From: Pedobacter psychrodurus
Lineage (GTDB): Bacteria; Bacteroidota; Bacteroidia; Sphingobacteriales; Sphingobacteriaceae
Direction of reading: 5' to 3'
Assembly (NCBI RefSeq): GCF_004331735.1
Contig: NZ_SJSO01000013.1
Span: 92,848 to 156,847, forward strand
Length of the DNA: 64,000 nucleotides
Part shown: positions 9,128 to 17,928 of the stretch, in pieces
Position numbering within the stretch: the first letter of the stretch is position 1
Layout: the number at the start of each line of letters is the position of its first letter
Position numbers and translations under genes: made by a program
The notes under the pieces: generated by a model
The model's database searches: none
What the model was told of the DNA's origin: nothing
What the model saw: the letters and a program-made list of their open reading frames with translations, nothing else

Positions 9128-9940
9128 ATGCCTCGAACCGAACATCTACTTTTTATCGCCCTCATCTCTTTAATTGCCTGCTGTTTAATTATGACCATGG
9201 TTTGGCTCTGGGCAAAGAAAATCAAAAACGCTGGTGTGGTTGATGTTTTTTGGGCATTGAATTTTCCCGTGATTACGTTGATTACTTTTTTCCTGTCGGA
9301 TGGGTTTGAACCCCGAAAAATTTTAATTTGTGGTATGTTTTTACTAGCCGAATTGAGATTGGGTATTCATCTTTGGCAGCGCGTTATTGGTCATTTAGAT
9401 GAGGAGGAGGGAAGATACGAGCAGCTCCGTAAAGAGTGGGGTGAAAAAGCCGATCGGAATTTCTTTGTGTTTTTTCAATTTCAGGCGATATCTAATGTTA
9501 TCCTGGCAGTTCCATTTTTTATTATTACAGCCAATCCTTCACAGGCAATTTCTAGTTTAGAATATATTGGTGCTGCAGTTTGGGTAATTGCGTTCTTTGG
9601 CGAAATGATTGCCGACAGGCAGCTTGCAGCATTTAAAAAAGATCCCAGTAACAAAGGCAAGGTATGCGATACCGGATTATGGTACTACAGCCGTCATCCA
9701 AACTATTTTTTCGAATGGTTAACGTGGATGGCTTATTTCATTTTCGCCCTGGCCTCACCTTGGGGTGTCCTGGCCATCATCAGTCCTGCTATTATTTTGT
9801 ATTTATTAACCAAGGTTACCGGCGTTCCGAACAATGAAGAGCAAAACTTAAGGAGCAAACCTGTAGCTTATAAAAAATACCAACAAACAACGAGTTCATT
9901 TTTTCCATGGGGGAAAAAGGATGGAAAAGGGAAAATGTAA
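9128..9940 (+). CDS. DUF1295 membrane protein (steroid 5-alpha-reductase/ICMT fold)
   Basis: 270 residues with about six membrane segments. The conserved C-terminal motif of DUF1295 is clear: CDTGLWYYSRHPNYFFEWLT at about 180-199, containing the RHPNY signature shared with steroid 5-alpha reductases and isoprenylcysteine carboxyl methyltransferases. Members reduce or methylate hydrophobic substrates using a cytosolic cofactor; the actual reaction of DUF1295 is not established. DUF1295 genes commonly sit next to CFA synthase, DUF1365 and COG2907 flavoproteins in other bacteria, exactly as here, which suggests a shared fatty-acid modification pathway. Start ATG 9128 follows directly on a short low-complexity spacer. 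Confidence 0.88.
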   Translation: MPRTEHLLFIALISLIACCLIMTMVWLWAKKIKNAGVVDVFWALNFPVITLITFFLSDGFEPRKILICGMFLLAELRLGIHLWQRVIGHLDEEEGRYEQLRKEWGEKADRNFFVFFQFQAISNVILAVPFFIITANPSQAISSLEYIGAAVWVIAFFGEMIADRQLAAFKKDPSNKGKVCDTGLWYYSRHPNYFFEWLTWMAYFIFALASPWGVLAIISPAIILYLLTKVTGVPNNEEQNLRSKPVAYKKYQQTTSSFFPWGKKDGKGKM

Positions 9941-10050
9941 GATGGACGAAGGACCATGCAATTCGCAAATCCATCATCAGCTTTACATCGTAAATCAACC
10001 ATTTTCCACCATACACATTGTTCCATTAACCATCTTACATTTTCCATATC

Positions 10051-11079
10051 ATGTGGTACGATAAACTTTTAGAAAACGATAAACTTCCTGATACGGCATT
10101 GCGTATTGGCATTAGAAAATTATGCAAACAACGCTTGGATGATGAAACGCTGGGCAACGAAGAATTACAGCAGGAAAAATTTATGGATCTGGTGGCAGAG
10201 CTGAAGCAATCGCCTATAGCTGTAAATACTGCCGATGCCAACGAACAGCATTATGAATTACCTACCGCATTTTTTCAGTATTGCCTTGGCAAAAACTTAA
10301 AATACAGTAGTGGCTATTGGAAACCCGGTGTTAAGGATATTGATACTTCGGAGGATGATATGCTGGCTTTAACCTGCAAAAGGGCTGACTTACAAAATGG
10401 CCAGAATGTTTTAGAACTGGGCTGTGGCTGGGGTTCGCTTTCGCTTTATATGTCGGCAAAGTTCCCTGAGAGTAGTTTTACAGTAGTATCTAATTCTGCT
10501 ACGCAGAAAATTTTTATTGATGATACGGCAAAGCAGCGTGGAATACAGAACTTAACCGTTTTAACTGCCGATATGAATACATTTACCATTGCAGATACAT
10601 TTGATCGGGTAGTATCGGTAGAAATGTTTGAGCACATGCGCAACTATAAATTCCTTTTAAACAAAGTTGCTTCCTTTATGAAACCTGATGGCAAGTTATT
10701 CGTTCACATATTTACGCATAAAAGCTTAGCCTACAAATTTGAGGTGATCGACGAAACCGACTGGATGAGCAAATACTTTTTTACCGGAGGCATTATGCCA
10801 TCCAATCACCTGTTTTTTTACTTCAACGACGATCTCAAAATCGACAAACATTGGGTAGTTAACGGAACCAATTACGGTAAAACATCTGAAGCCTGGTTAA
10901 GTAATATGGACAAGCATAAAAAAGAAATTATGCCTATTTTAGAAAGTACCTACGGTAAAGATCAGGCTGTGAAATGGTGGGTTTATTGGAGGTTATTCTA
11001 CATGTCGTGCGCCGAACTATTCAATTACAATAAAGGAAATGAATGGATGGTGTGCCATTATTTGTTTAATAAGGTTTAA
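10051..11079 (+). CDS. CFA-synthase-like SAM-dependent methyltransferase (copy 1)
   Basis: 342 residues. A short helical N-terminus is followed by EQHYELPTAFFQYCLG (65-80), equivalent to the HYDL lipid/substrate region of cyclopropane-fatty-acid synthases, then the SAM-binding glycine motif LELGCGWGSL (121-130) and an EMFEHM block. It lacks the ~130-residue N-terminal domain seen in copy 2 and in E. coli Cfa, so it belongs to the shorter COG2230 branch. Family members methylate or cyclopropanate double bonds in phospholipid acyl chains, or act on small amines. Within a cluster with DUF1295, COG2907 and DUF1365 the lipid role is the more likely one. The two copies are clearly different proteins, not a recent duplication. 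Confidence 0.85.
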   Translation: MWYDKLLENDKLPDTALRIGIRKLCKQRLDDETLGNEELQQEKFMDLVAELKQSPIAVNTADANEQHYELPTAFFQYCLGKNLKYSSGYWKPGVKDIDTSEDDMLALTCKRADLQNGQNVLELGCGWGSLSLYMSAKFPESSFTVVSNSATQKIFIDDTAKQRGIQNLTVLTADMNTFTIADTFDRVVSVEMFEHMRNYKFLLNKVASFMKPDGKLFVHIFTHKSLAYKFEVIDETDWMSKYFFTGGIMPSNHLFFYFNDDLKIDKHWVVNGTNYGKTSEAWLSNMDKHKKEIMPILESTYGKDQAVKWWVYWRLFYMSCAELFNYNKGNEWMVCHYLFNKV

Positions 11080-11085
11080 CCCAGT

Positions 11086-11151
11086 GCGTCACCCTGAACT
11101 TGATTCAGGGTCTTTCTAACAGATGCTGAAATAAATTCAGCATGACGTTAA
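11086..11151. repeat. Nested palindromic intergenic repeat
   Basis: Two hairpins sit inside an outer cgtca...tgacg pair: accctgaacttgattcagggt (with arms accctgaa and ttcagggt) at about 11089-11109, and tgctgaaataaattcagca at about 11123-11141. It fills the 87-bp gap between the methyltransferase and flavoprotein genes and may stabilise or attenuate the shared transcript. Confidence 0.6.
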
Positions 11152-11166
11152 TTCAAATCTATCAAA

Positions 11167-12411
11167 ATGCAAAAAATCGCCATTACCGGCTCAGGAATAG
11201 CAGGTATGGGTTGTGCCCATAAACTGCAACATAAATATGATATTACACTTTTCGAAGAAGCCGATTATATTGGCGGACATACCAACACGATAACGCTCGA
11301 AGAGGATGGAAAACCCATTTATCTGGATAGTGGTTTTATGGTTTTTAACTACCAAACCTATCCAAACTTGACCGAAATGTTTGCAGAAATCGATGCGCCT
11401 GTAATTAAAACAGATATGTCTTTCAGTGTTCAGTTTCTGCCTAAAAAGTTAGAATATAGCGGTTCGAGTTTAAACCATTTATTTGCGCAGCGAAAAAATC
11501 TGTTTAACATTTCGTACCTGAAAATGCTCATGCAGATTAACCGTTTCAACAAACAAAGTATCGAGATTTTGGATAAACCAGAATATCAGGATTATTCTAT
11601 TGGAAGGTTTTTTGAAACATTTGGTTACAGCGAAGATATGCTTTGGCAGTACCTGATTCCGATGAGTGCTGCGGTTTGGAGTGCGCCAATGGAACAGATT
11701 CTGGATTTCCCTGCCGTTACCTTGATTCGTTTCTTTAAAAATCATGGTTTTTTGGGCTTAGATACCCAACATCAGTGGTATACCCTGCAAAATGGTAGTC
11801 AGGCTTACCGCGAAAAACTAATTGCACCTTTCCGCGATAAGATTAAAATTAACAATAAGATTATTTCAGTAAAACGATTAGAAAACGGTAAAGTCGAAGT
11901 CAAAAACGACAAAGGCGAAATATTCGAGTTCGATAAGGTAATTATGGCTACTCATGCCGATCAGACTTTCGAAATTGTAAAAGACAAAACCAGGCTCGAA
12001 ACCGAACTGCTTTCTAAATTTAAATATCAGCTGAATAAAGCTGTTGTACATACCGATGAAAAACAGATGCCTGAAGCCAGGTTGGCCTGGAGCAGCTGGA
12101 ATTACCGCGTAGAAAAACAGGGCGACCAGTTATTGCCGAGTACCATTTATTGGATGAATAACTTGCAGGGGGTTTCTAAAAAACGAAATTACTTTGTTTC
12201 CATTAACCCGACCGGAACTTTAAATCCTGAAACGATAGTTAAGGAAATCGATTACCATCACCCTTTGTTCGATGTTTCGGCCATGCAGGCACAAGAACAA
12301 TTACATAAGTTAAACGAAACAGGGCCTATATATTACTGTGGCAGCTATTTTAAATATGGTTTCCATGAAGATGCATACAAAAGTGCCGTTGATTTGTGCA
12401 TAGAGCTATAA
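11167..12411 (+). CDS. FAD-dependent oxidoreductase of the COG2907 amine-oxidase-like family
   Basis: 414 residues. The N-terminus is a dinucleotide-binding Rossmann motif, GSGIAGMGCAHKL (8-20), followed by LFEEADYIGGHTNTI, which is the FAD-contacting region of NAD(P)-binding/amine-oxidase-like proteins. The C-terminus closes with CGSYFKYGFHEDA, again a FAD contact (the Gly-Ser-Tyr-x2-YGFHEDA signature of COG2907). These flavoproteins occur with CFA synthase and DUF1365 across bacteria and are thought to oxidise or desaturate modified acyl chains. One known parallel is the bacterial furan fatty-acid pathway, where a CFA-like methyltransferase works with desaturating and oxidising partners. 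Whether this gene does that chemistry is inference. Confidence 0.88.
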   Translation: MQKIAITGSGIAGMGCAHKLQHKYDITLFEEADYIGGHTNTITLEEDGKPIYLDSGFMVFNYQTYPNLTEMFAEIDAPVIKTDMSFSVQFLPKKLEYSGSSLNHLFAQRKNLFNISYLKMLMQINRFNKQSIEILDKPEYQDYSIGRFFETFGYSEDMLWQYLIPMSAAVWSAPMEQILDFPAVTLIRFFKNHGFLGLDTQHQWYTLQNGSQAYREKLIAPFRDKIKINNKIISVKRLENGKVEVKNDKGEIFEFDKVIMATHADQTFEIVKDKTRLETELLSKFKYQLNKAVVHTDEKQMPEARLAWSSWNYRVEKQGDQLLPSTIYWMNNLQGVSKKRNYFVSINPTGTLNPETIVKEIDYHHPLFDVSAMQAQEQLHKLNETGPIYYCGSYFKYGFHEDAYKSAVDLCIEL

Positions 12412-12416
12412 ATCAT

Positions 12417-12504
12417 TTCGTCATCTCGACTGAAGCGCAGCGAAATGGAGAGATCTGCTAGTTAGATTTCTCGACTGTGTTGCACTTCGCTCGAAATGAC
12501 GAAC
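12417..12504. repeat. Imperfect palindrome (cgtcatctcgactgaag type)
   Basis: The segment opens with tcgtcatctcgactgaagcg and closes with ttcgctcgaaatgacga, so the ends are complementary with interruptions. Related sequences occur at about 39800-39910 and 43030-43070. It lies between the flavoprotein and DUF1365 genes. Confidence 0.6.
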
Positions 12505-12549
12505 TCAAAATGGAGACATGAACTATAAATTTTGTAAATTGTAATATTA

Positions 12550-13362
12550 ATGCAAATCAACTCAAACATATATACTGCAAAAGTGATGCACCATCGCCTG
12601 GCTCCAAAAAAACATTCTTTTTGGTACAGGGTGTATATGTTCTATATCGATCTGGATGAATTGGAGCTACTTGCAAAAAAACTACGATGGTTTAGCCATA
12701 ATAAATTTAACCTCTTTTCTTTTCGGGATGCCGAGCACCTTCAATTACCGAAAGATAATCCCGATCAAACTAAAAATACCCGCCAGCATTTAGAAGATTA
12801 CCTAAAAGAAAATGGAGTAGACGGTGCCGAACTGAAAATAAAATTGCTTACCAACCTTAATGTTTTGGGCTATAACTTTAATCCGGTTTCGTTTTATTAT
12901 TGTTTCGATCAACAAGACAACCCAGTTTGTTGCGTGGCCGAAATTAGTAATACCTATCGCGAAATGAAACTTTTTTTCTTCGGAAAAGACGAATTGCAAG
13001 GCGATACCTTCAAAAAAATAACCACAAAATATTTTTATGTTTCGCCATTTATAGATCATGATGATACATTCGATTTTAAATTAAAAATACCGACTAATAC
13101 ACTCGATATTAAAATTGATGATCTGGATAAAAATGGTAATCTGTTTTTTATCAGTACCTTAAAAGGAGAGAAAAAAGCGTTAACCAACAGCAATATGCTG
13201 AAGTATTTTTTCTCCATACCGCTAATTCCTTTGCAGATAATGGGCATGATTCATTGGCAGGCTTTTAAACTTTGGATAAAAAAAATACCTTTTCACCCAA
13301 AATCCAAAAACCCTGAACTGCAACGCAACGTATATAAACCCTATAAACCACAAATAAAATAG
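12550..13362 (+). CDS. DUF1365 family protein
   Basis: 270 residues. The family core is visible: MHHRLAPKKHSFWYRVYMFY at about 13-32 and the invariant-looking GYNFNPVSFYYCFD at 107-120, then KEFYVSPF-like text (TKYFYVSPFIDHDDTF) and a basic C-terminus (KIPFHPKSKNP). DUF1365 has no established activity, but it is found almost always beside CFA synthase and COG2907 flavoprotein genes, as here. The next gene starts only 10 bp after this stop, so the two are translated from one mRNA. A partner role in acyl-chain modification is the reasonable hypothesis. Confidence 0.92.
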   Translation: MQINSNIYTAKVMHHRLAPKKHSFWYRVYMFYIDLDELELLAKKLRWFSHNKFNLFSFRDAEHLQLPKDNPDQTKNTRQHLEDYLKENGVDGAELKIKLLTNLNVLGYNFNPVSFYYCFDQQDNPVCCVAEISNTYREMKLFFFGKDELQGDTFKKITTKYFYVSPFIDHDDTFDFKLKIPTNTLDIKIDDLDKNGNLFFISTLKGEKKALTNSNMLKYFFSIPLIPLQIMGMIHWQAFKLWIKKIPFHPKSKNPELQRNVYKPYKPQIK

Positions 13363-13372
13363 ATTAAAGATT

Positions 13373-14611
13373 ATGAATACGCTTGCCGCTACCAAAACAT
13401 CTACCGGTTTTTATGAAAGAGTAGTGCTTAATGCACTTTCTAAAATGACTCTGGGTAAACTAGAACTATCACTGCCCAACGGACAAACGTTGGTTTTTGG
13501 TAATGGTGAACATAAAATTGAAGCGAATATCCAGGTAAACCATCCCGATTTTTTTAAATCGATAGCACTTTATGGCGATATCGGTTTTGGAGAGGGCTAT
13601 ACCGCTGGTTTGTGGGATACAACAAATATTACTAATGTAATTAAATGGGTAATCCTGAATATCGAAAATGCCCCCTCTATTACTGGTAGCAAAGTAAAAT
13701 CTGTTGCACTGAATATTTTTAAGTGGGTAAATAAAATTTATCACGTGCGTAGGGCGAATACCCTGGCCGGATCACAAAAAAATATTTCAGCGCACTACGA
13801 TCTCAATAATGATTTTTTCGCTACTTTTCTCGATAAAACAATGACTTATTCGAGTGGTTACTTTTCTCCGGAGAACTTAAGTTTAGAAGAATCTCAATAT
13901 GCCAAGTACGATCGATTGGCGAAACAGTTAAAGATAAAACCCACCGACCACGTTTTGGAAATTGGAAGCGGATGGGGCGGCAACGCAATTTTTTTAGCCA
14001 AAAATTACGGCTGCAAAGTTACCTCGGTTACCATTTCGAAAGAACAACAGAAACTAGCGCTAGAAAGAGTAGCGGCTGAGGGATTGGCCGATAAGGTTGC
14101 TATCATTATTCAGGATTACCGTAAAATTGAAGGCACTTTTGATAAGATTGTTTCCATCGAAATGCTCGAAGCCGTTGGTCACCAATACCTGGAAACCTAT
14201 TTCGAAAAATGCCAGGAGTTATTAAAACCCGATGGGATTTTTGCCTTTCAGGTAATTACCTCGCCCGATAGCAGGTATGATAAATTGAGAAACGGTGTAG
14301 ATTGGATTCAGAAGCACATCTTCCCCGGGTCACTTTTGCCTTCGGTAGCGGCAATAAATAAGGCGATAAATGAAACTGGTGATTTAACGCTTGTTGATTT
14401 AAAGGATATGGGCTTAGATTATGCCCGAACATTACATTTATGGTTTATCGAATTTAATAAGAACCTCGATAAGGTTAAGGCATTAGGCTTTGATGCGACC
14501 TTTATCCGCAAGTGGAATTATTATTTAAATTATTGTGAGGCAGCCTTTGCCATGCGGAATATTAATGTAATGCAGATGGTTTATTCAAGGCCTAACAATA
14601 TTTCGAGGTAA
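13373..14611 (+). CDS. cfa: Cyclopropane-fatty-acyl-phospholipid synthase (copy 2)
   Basis: 412 residues, the full length of the Cfa family. An N-terminal domain (about 1-130, with YGDIGFGEGYTAGLWD) precedes the catalytic region: HYDLNNDFFATFLDKTMTYS (141-160) for lipid binding, the SAM motif VLEIGSGWGG (194-203) and the EMLEAVGHQY block. The C-terminus has LWFIEFNKNLDKV and the YYLNYCEAAF motif of CFA synthases. The reaction transfers a methylene from S-adenosylmethionine to cis double bonds of membrane phospholipid chains. It follows DUF1365 by 10 bp. The desaturase upstream of the cluster could supply the unsaturated substrate. Whether the product here is a cyclopropane or another methylated chain cannot be told from sequence. 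Confidence 0.92.
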   Translation: MNTLAATKTSTGFYERVVLNALSKMTLGKLELSLPNGQTLVFGNGEHKIEANIQVNHPDFFKSIALYGDIGFGEGYTAGLWDTTNITNVIKWVILNIENAPSITGSKVKSVALNIFKWVNKIYHVRRANTLAGSQKNISAHYDLNNDFFATFLDKTMTYSSGYFSPENLSLEESQYAKYDRLAKQLKIKPTDHVLEIGSGWGGNAIFLAKNYGCKVTSVTISKEQQKLALERVAAEGLADKVAIIIQDYRKIEGTFDKIVSIEMLEAVGHQYLETYFEKCQELLKPDGIFAFQVITSPDSRYDKLRNGVDWIQKHIFPGSLLPSVAAINKAINETGDLTLVDLKDMGLDYARTLHLWFIEFNKNLDKVKALGFDATFIRKWNYYLNYCEAAFAMRNINVMQMVYSRPNNISR

Positions 14612-14634
14612 TTGTGTAATGTAAGCGGTAAGGT

Positions 14635-14659
14635 GGATGATGGGAAAATTCCATCATCC
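14635..14659 (+). terminator. Hairpin after the lipid cluster, possible terminator
   Basis: Perfect 9-bp arms ggatgatgg (14635-14643) and ccatcatcc (14651-14659) with a 7-nt loop lie 24 bp after the cfa stop. The following sequence is T-rich only loosely, so termination is plausible but not certain. Confidence 0.5.
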
Positions 14660-14808
14660 ATTATCCATTTTACATTTTCCATGTTTTCTTTCACCGATAA
14701 TTCCATGTCGTTTGCCGACTAATTAAAAGCGTTGGAGTGAAAAGTATAGGTTATAATTGTAACAAAATGCAATTTGCGTAGACTAATTACAAAAGACTAA
14801 CTCTTAAC

Positions 14809-17259
14809 ATGAAAAAACTTTTACTACTTACCTTCATCCTTGGATTATTTTTTACCGCACAGGCCCAGTTTACTGGTGGTGGCTTTGGTGGAGGACCAAA
14901 AAAATCTACTGTTACCGGACGTATTACTGCCACTATACTCGATTCACTTACTAAAAAACCAATTGATTACGCAACTATATCGTTGGTAAATACGAAGGAT
15001 AATAAATCTGTTAATGGTGGTGTAACCGATGAAAAGGGAAAATTAACTTTACAAAATGTATCGCCTGATTCATATAAACTAATGATCGGTTTTATGGGCT
15101 ACAAAACAAAATCTGTTTTGGTTACCACAACGCCATCAAAACCTGATAATAATATGGGTACAATCTATATTTCATCAAGTGAAAATACTTTGGCCGATGT
15201 GCAGGTTCAGGGAACAAAAGCGGTTATCGAAAATAAAATCGATAGAATGGTTTATAACGCCGAAGCTGATGGTACAAACGCTGGTGGCGATGCAACTGAT
15301 GTAATGCGTAAGGTACCTATGTTATCGGTAGATGTTGATGGAAATGTTCAGTTACGTGGTGGTGCCGTTCGTGTATTAATTAACGGTAAACCATCTGGTA
15401 CTATGGCCAGCAGCGTTGCCGATGCACTAAAAATGATTCCTGCAGAGCAAATTAAAAGTGTGGAGGTAATTACCAGTCCATCTGCAAAGTATGACGCAGA
15501 AGGTTCGGGCGGTATCATCAATATCATTACCAAAAAATCGAATGCGCAAGGTGTAAGTGGTACGGTAAATGCATCTGCAGGTACACGTCAAAACAATGGT
15601 GCATTTAACCTAACTGCAAAAACGGGTCGTTTAAGTGTAAATGCAAGTTTGGGTACAAACTTAGCGTATGCTCAAGATTCGAGAGTTTTGTTTGAAAATA
15701 GTACCCGTACTGATACCATTGGCAAAACAACGATAACCAATATCATGCAGGATGGAGTTTCTAAATGGAGCCGTAAAGGGTATAATGGCAGTTTTGGTGT
15801 TGATTATGATTTTAATGCCTATAATAACGTAAGCTCCAATATAAAATACAATAACTTTTCAAACGGTGGTCCTGGAAGTGCAGATTATGTTTTAAATGGG
15901 GTGCCATTTAAAAACATCAGTGATATGGATATGGGCTTTAATAACTTCGACTGGAATGTAGACTATAAGCATACCACTAAAAAAGAAGGAGAAGAATTCA
16001 CGATTTCTGGCCAATTATCATCAGGAAGAAATACAACAGATTTTCAAAACGAAATTATTGGAAGTTCATTTCCTGCTGTAAATAATAACAATACAGGTAA
16101 AAATCAAGAATACACTATACAAACAGACTACACTTATCCATTTAGCAAATCGACCATTTTAGAGGTAGGTGCAAAGGGGATTTTTAGAAACATCAATAGT
16201 GAATTTTCTAATAATGCAAACCAGGATTTTGAATACAAGCAGGATGTAGCCTCTGCATATGGGGTAATCAGCTTTAAATTGAGTAAAAAATTAAACTTTA
16301 AAGGTGGGCTAAGGTCAGAATATACCAGTATCGATTTCAATACTGTTAACCCGGGCATCCAGAAAAACAACTATTTCAACATATTTCCAAGCGCCATCAT
16401 TTCGCAAACACTTAAAGGTAATGCAACTTTGAAATTAAGCTACAACCGTAGGGTACAAAGACCGAGTTTAGCTTATTTAAACCCTTTCCGTAATGAGAGC
16501 GATCAGTTTAATATCAGACAAGGAGAACCAACATTAAGTCCTGAGTTAAGTGATAACCTTGAACTTGGTTATTCAACCTTTATTAAAGGATCTGTGATCA
16601 ATGCATCAGTATTTTACCGTCGCACAGGTGGAGTAATTGAAAGTTCTATAACTCCATTAAAAGAGAATGGGTTTGAGAAAACATTATCTACTTATATTAA
16701 TGTGGGGGTAGCACAAACTTATGGTGCGAACGTTTTTGCCTCATACAATCCAAAACCAAAATGGACTTTAATGACTAACCTTGGTGTTAATACCTACGAG
16801 GTAAGCAATACACAAACAGGTTTAAGTACAGGTACCTTTTTAAACTATAATATATTTGGCCGTTCTGCATACGGATTTGGTAAAGGTTACAATTTCGAGT
16901 TGTTTGGTGTGGTAAACTCGCCAAGAAGAACTTATCAGGGTAAAACAGATGCAATGGTATTTTACGGTGCATCATTCAAGAAAGATATCTTAAACAAAAA
17001 AGGCTCAATAGGTATCAATACCTTAAATCCATTTACCCGCGATTTGCATATTAAAACTGTAAATAACTCTGTTACTACACTTGGAAATAAAACAAGTACG
17101 CTCTACCAAAGTACCAATATCTATTATCCATTGCGTTCTTTTGGAGTTAACTTTAGTTACTCATTCGGTAAACTTAAATTTACAGAAAAGAAAAAGATCA
17201 AAAACGACGATGTTAAACAAGATCAACAACAAGGCGGTATGGGCGGCGTTCAACAATAA
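14809..17259 (+). CDS. TonB-dependent receptor, outer membrane beta-barrel family
   Basis: 816 residues. A signal peptide (about 1-20, ending TAQAQ) is followed by a Gly-rich spacer, a carboxypeptidase-regulatory-like domain (about 35-120), a plug with DVMRKVPMLSVDVDGNVQLRG and AKYDAEGSGGIINIITKK, and a large barrel. This is the 'outer membrane beta-barrel protein' (PF14905-like) subgroup of TonB receptors, which are not paired with SusD. The C-terminus continues past the barrel with a Lys-rich and Gln/Gly-rich tail (DQQQGGMGGVQQ). A terminator follows immediately. The substrate is unknown; related proteins are involved in metal or peptide uptake in Bacteroidota. A second member of the same subgroup lies at 36986-39433. 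Confidence 0.92.
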   Translation: MKKLLLLTFILGLFFTAQAQFTGGGFGGGPKKSTVTGRITATILDSLTKKPIDYATISLVNTKDNKSVNGGVTDEKGKLTLQNVSPDSYKLMIGFMGYKTKSVLVTTTPSKPDNNMGTIYISSSENTLADVQVQGTKAVIENKIDRMVYNAEADGTNAGGDATDVMRKVPMLSVDVDGNVQLRGGAVRVLINGKPSGTMASSVADALKMIPAEQIKSVEVITSPSAKYDAEGSGGIINIITKKSNAQGVSGTVNASAGTRQNNGAFNLTAKTGRLSVNASLGTNLAYAQDSRVLFENSTRTDTIGKTTITNIMQDGVSKWSRKGYNGSFGVDYDFNAYNNVSSNIKYNNFSNGGPGSADYVLNGVPFKNISDMDMGFNNFDWNVDYKHTTKKEGEEFTISGQLSSGRNTTDFQNEIIGSSFPAVNNNNTGKNQEYTIQTDYTYPFSKSTILEVGAKGIFRNINSEFSNNANQDFEYKQDVASAYGVISFKLSKKLNFKGGLRSEYTSIDFNTVNPGIQKNNYFNIFPSAIISQTLKGNATLKLSYNRRVQRPSLAYLNPFRNESDQFNIRQGEPTLSPELSDNLELGYSTFIKGSVINASVFYRRTGGVIESSITPLKENGFEKTLSTYINVGVAQTYGANVFASYNPKPKWTLMTNLGVNTYEVSNTQTGLSTGTFLNYNIFGRSAYGFGKGYNFELFGVVNSPRRTYQGKTDAMVFYGASFKKDILNKKGSIGINTLNPFTRDLHIKTVNNSVTTLGNKTSTLYQSTNIYYPLRSFGVNFSYSFGKLKFTEKKKIKNDDVKQDQQQGGMGGVQQ

Positions 17260-17284
17260 AACCCAATCTAAATATACAGTTCAG

Positions 17285-17314
17285 GCCTCTCGATCAAAAT
17301 CGGGAGGCTTTTTT
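17285..17314 (+). terminator. Rho-independent terminator of the TonB receptor gene
   Basis: Stem gcctctcgat (17285-17294) / atcgggaggc (17299-17308) with one G-U pair and a 4-nt loop, followed by six Ts. It begins 26 bp after the stop codon. Confidence 0.88.
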
Positions 17315-17329
17315 AGTTCTAAAATTTAA

Positions 17330-17620
17330 TTAAATATTTAGGGGCTCTTGCAGATTATTCCAGAAAAATAATATATGGATGGAATTATTGGTGACGCGAT
17401 AAAAAACTGAAGTCTGTTTTGTAATCAGACCAATCCTAACATTTACCTCGAATGAGGATTCTTTAAACATATAAGGTTGTTCCGAAATTAATTTTATTGT
17501 TTTTTCCGTTTTTTTGATAAATTTATCAGCAACATTACCCCCAAACTTCTGTTGTATGAAAAGATAAACCGAGGTAATTGTTTCTTTTGCCCTTTTAGTA
17601 TAAAAAATACTTAAAGCCAT
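17330..17620 (-). CDS. RelE/ParE-family toxin
   Basis: 96 residues, the size of the family. The fold pattern is typical: an N-terminal strand ALSIFYTKRAKETI, a long helical region (TSVYLFIQQKFG...FIKKTEKTIKLI), EQPYMF, then antiparallel strands ending in SIHILFFWNNLQEP, as in ParE-like proteins. Members inhibit gyrase or cleave mRNA at the ribosome. Its ATG overlaps the antitoxin stop by one base (TAATG), so the pair is translationally coupled, antitoxin first. It converges with the TonB-receptor gene, whose terminator ends 15 bp from this stop. Activity is not predictable from sequence. Confidence 0.85.
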   Translation of the reverse strand: MALSIFYTKRAKETITSVYLFIQQKFGGNVADKFIKKTEKTIKLISEQPYMFKESSFEVNVRIGLITKQTSVFYRVTNNSIHILFFWNNLQEPLNI

Positions 17621-17829
17621 TAATTGCCTAACATTTCCTTTATACCGGTATATGGTGTTAGATCACCCGAATCGGCCTGTTGCAAAGATTCTTTAACGCC
17701 CTTTATTACTGCTTTGGGTATCACCTCACTTTTTTGTTCAAAAGTGATTTTCATAACTTTCATAACTGCTTTCAAAGCAGTCAGCTGTTCTTTATTCTCA
17801 GGGTAAACAATCAAAGCATCCATACTCAA
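17620..17829 (-). CDS. Antitoxin of the RelE/ParE pair
   Basis: 69 residues, acidic/polar, beginning with MDALIVYPENKEQLTALKAVMKVMKI, a pattern common among small Bacteroidota antitoxins encoded before RelE/ParE toxins. It has no clear ribbon-helix-helix motif that I can assign, so the DNA-binding mode is unknown. It is directly upstream of, and overlaps by one base, the toxin gene. ATG 17829 or 17823 (Met3) could be the start. The call rests mainly on the operon arrangement and size. Confidence 0.78.
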   Translation of the reverse strand: MSMDALIVYPENKEQLTALKAVMKVMKITFEQKSEVIPKAVIKGVKESLQQADSGDLTPYTGIKEMLGN

Positions 17830-17928
17830 AATTAAAGATAATTATTGCCATTAACAATAAAGCTTTGTCATTCTCCAATTAATAAAAAAAAATCTCTTTA
17901 CAGTGGAAATGAAAAGCAACATTTTTTT

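Noticed and set aside
17620..17829. Reading the RelE/ParE pair as a restriction or defence cassette
   Set aside because: Two small overlapping genes with standard toxin/antitoxin layout. Nothing beyond this is shown.
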